This document shows positions 63,579-64,000 of a stretch of DNA of 64,000 nucleotides, one piece after another. A program made the translations under genes and the position numbers. Source of the stretch: Lepisosteus oculatus (Eukaryota > Chordata > Actinopteri > Semionotiformes > Lepisosteidae); assembly GCF_040954835.1 (NCBI RefSeq), contig NC_090716.1:12709275-12773274 (forward strand). Direction: 5' to 3'. Position 1 is the first letter of the stretch. Each line of letters starts with the position of its first letter. The notes below the pieces were generated by a model. The model worked only from the letters and a program-made list of their open reading frames with translations, was not told the DNA's origin and did no database searches.

Positions 63579-64000
63579 GTGAGAAGCCTTTTCTCTTCCG
63601 TGACACTGAAAGCTATGAATACAGTACTGTATACAATATGTTACCAACCCCAGGGACTTGGAACATAGTAAAAAACAATCTTTTTACAGGAAGAGTCCCA
63701 GGAAAACAGACAAACAGACAGTTGATGTAACATACAAAACAAGACCTCTTTTGTTTACAATATTTATTCTACTGATCCTCCTCGAATCAAAACAAATCCA
63801 CAACAAAGCCTAGCTTCTCTTTGAGCTTCTTGATAACTCACTTCAGGTCCCTCTCTACCAATATCACTGGGAAGCTAAGCTGCTTCCCAGCTTCAACTCA
63901 AATCTTTTCCCTGACTTAAGAACTCAACATCATAAAGAATCTCCAGGTCTACTCAGGATGTTTCAGCTTCCCAAGGAGGATCTGACATCACCTAGACCCC
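63579..64000 (+). other. TH intron 3, beginning
   Basis: Includes the palindrome ATACAGTACTGTAT (63619-63632) and a 9-bp-stem hairpin CTGGGAAGC/GCTTCCCAG (63867-63890). No further exon before the edge. Confidence 0.8.

Noticed and set aside
1..64000. tRNA, rRNA, CRISPR arrays, bacterial operons, insulin/IGF2 or ASCL genes
   Set aside because: None found. The sequence is eukaryotic with spliced genes, no regular spaced repeats, and no bHLH or insulin motifs in any frame.

Overview
The window is vertebrate nuclear DNA, most likely from a bony fish. It is AT-rich, has small exons separated by long introns, GT-AG splice sites and poly(A) signals. It also carries decayed fish-type mobile elements (Tc1/mariner, LINE, TTAA-flanked MITE). 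Three protein-coding genes can be supported. The species cannot be fixed from sequence alone; the long introns and modest repeat load would fit a slowly evolving ray-finned fish such as a gar, which is inference.

Left part, minus strand, about 1-40.8 kb: the 5' portion of a TBC-domain Rab GAP of the USP6NL/RN-tre (TBC1D3-related) family. Ten coding exons between 1,624 and 14,910 join in frame to exactly 274 codons and carry both catalytic fingers (IDxDxxR and YCQG). The rest of the gene lies left of position 1. Intron 1 is probably about 25 kb and runs back to a CpG-rich candidate first exon near 40.4-40.8 kb. The introns hold a Tc1/mariner transposase relic (about 22.7-23.1 kb), a LINE reverse-transcriptase relic (about 28.1-28.3 kb), microsatellites and a GC-rich anomalous open frame near 19 kb.

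Middle, 42.8-46.6 kb, plus strand: an apparently intact single-exon gene for a 1,026-residue secreted, very acidic, Ser/Asp/Glu-rich protein. It has a clear signal peptide, two cysteines in the mature chain and no family I can recognise. It has its own poly(A) signal and an odd C23 tract in the 3' UTR. This is the best candidate for an undescribed gene. A perfect CTCF core motif lies between it and the TBC gene promoter.

Right part, 46.6-64 kb, plus strand: about 14 kb of intergenic DNA with a TTAA-flanked MITE of 77-bp inverted repeats, a LINE 3' tail and a hammerhead-like motif. The first three coding exons of tyrosine hydroxylase (TH, fish th1) follow. The TH promoter has a perfect CRE next to a TATA box, as in mammals. 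The phosphorylation serines fall at positions 19, 31 and 40 as in mammals, and intron 2 holds a near-perfect RE1/NRSE site for REST. The rest of TH continues beyond 64,000.

The three genes share no obvious pathway. TH (catecholamine synthesis) and the TBC gene (Rab/endocytic traffic) are neighbours by synteny. The word TACTGTA/TACAGTA is clearly over-represented in the non-coding DNA.
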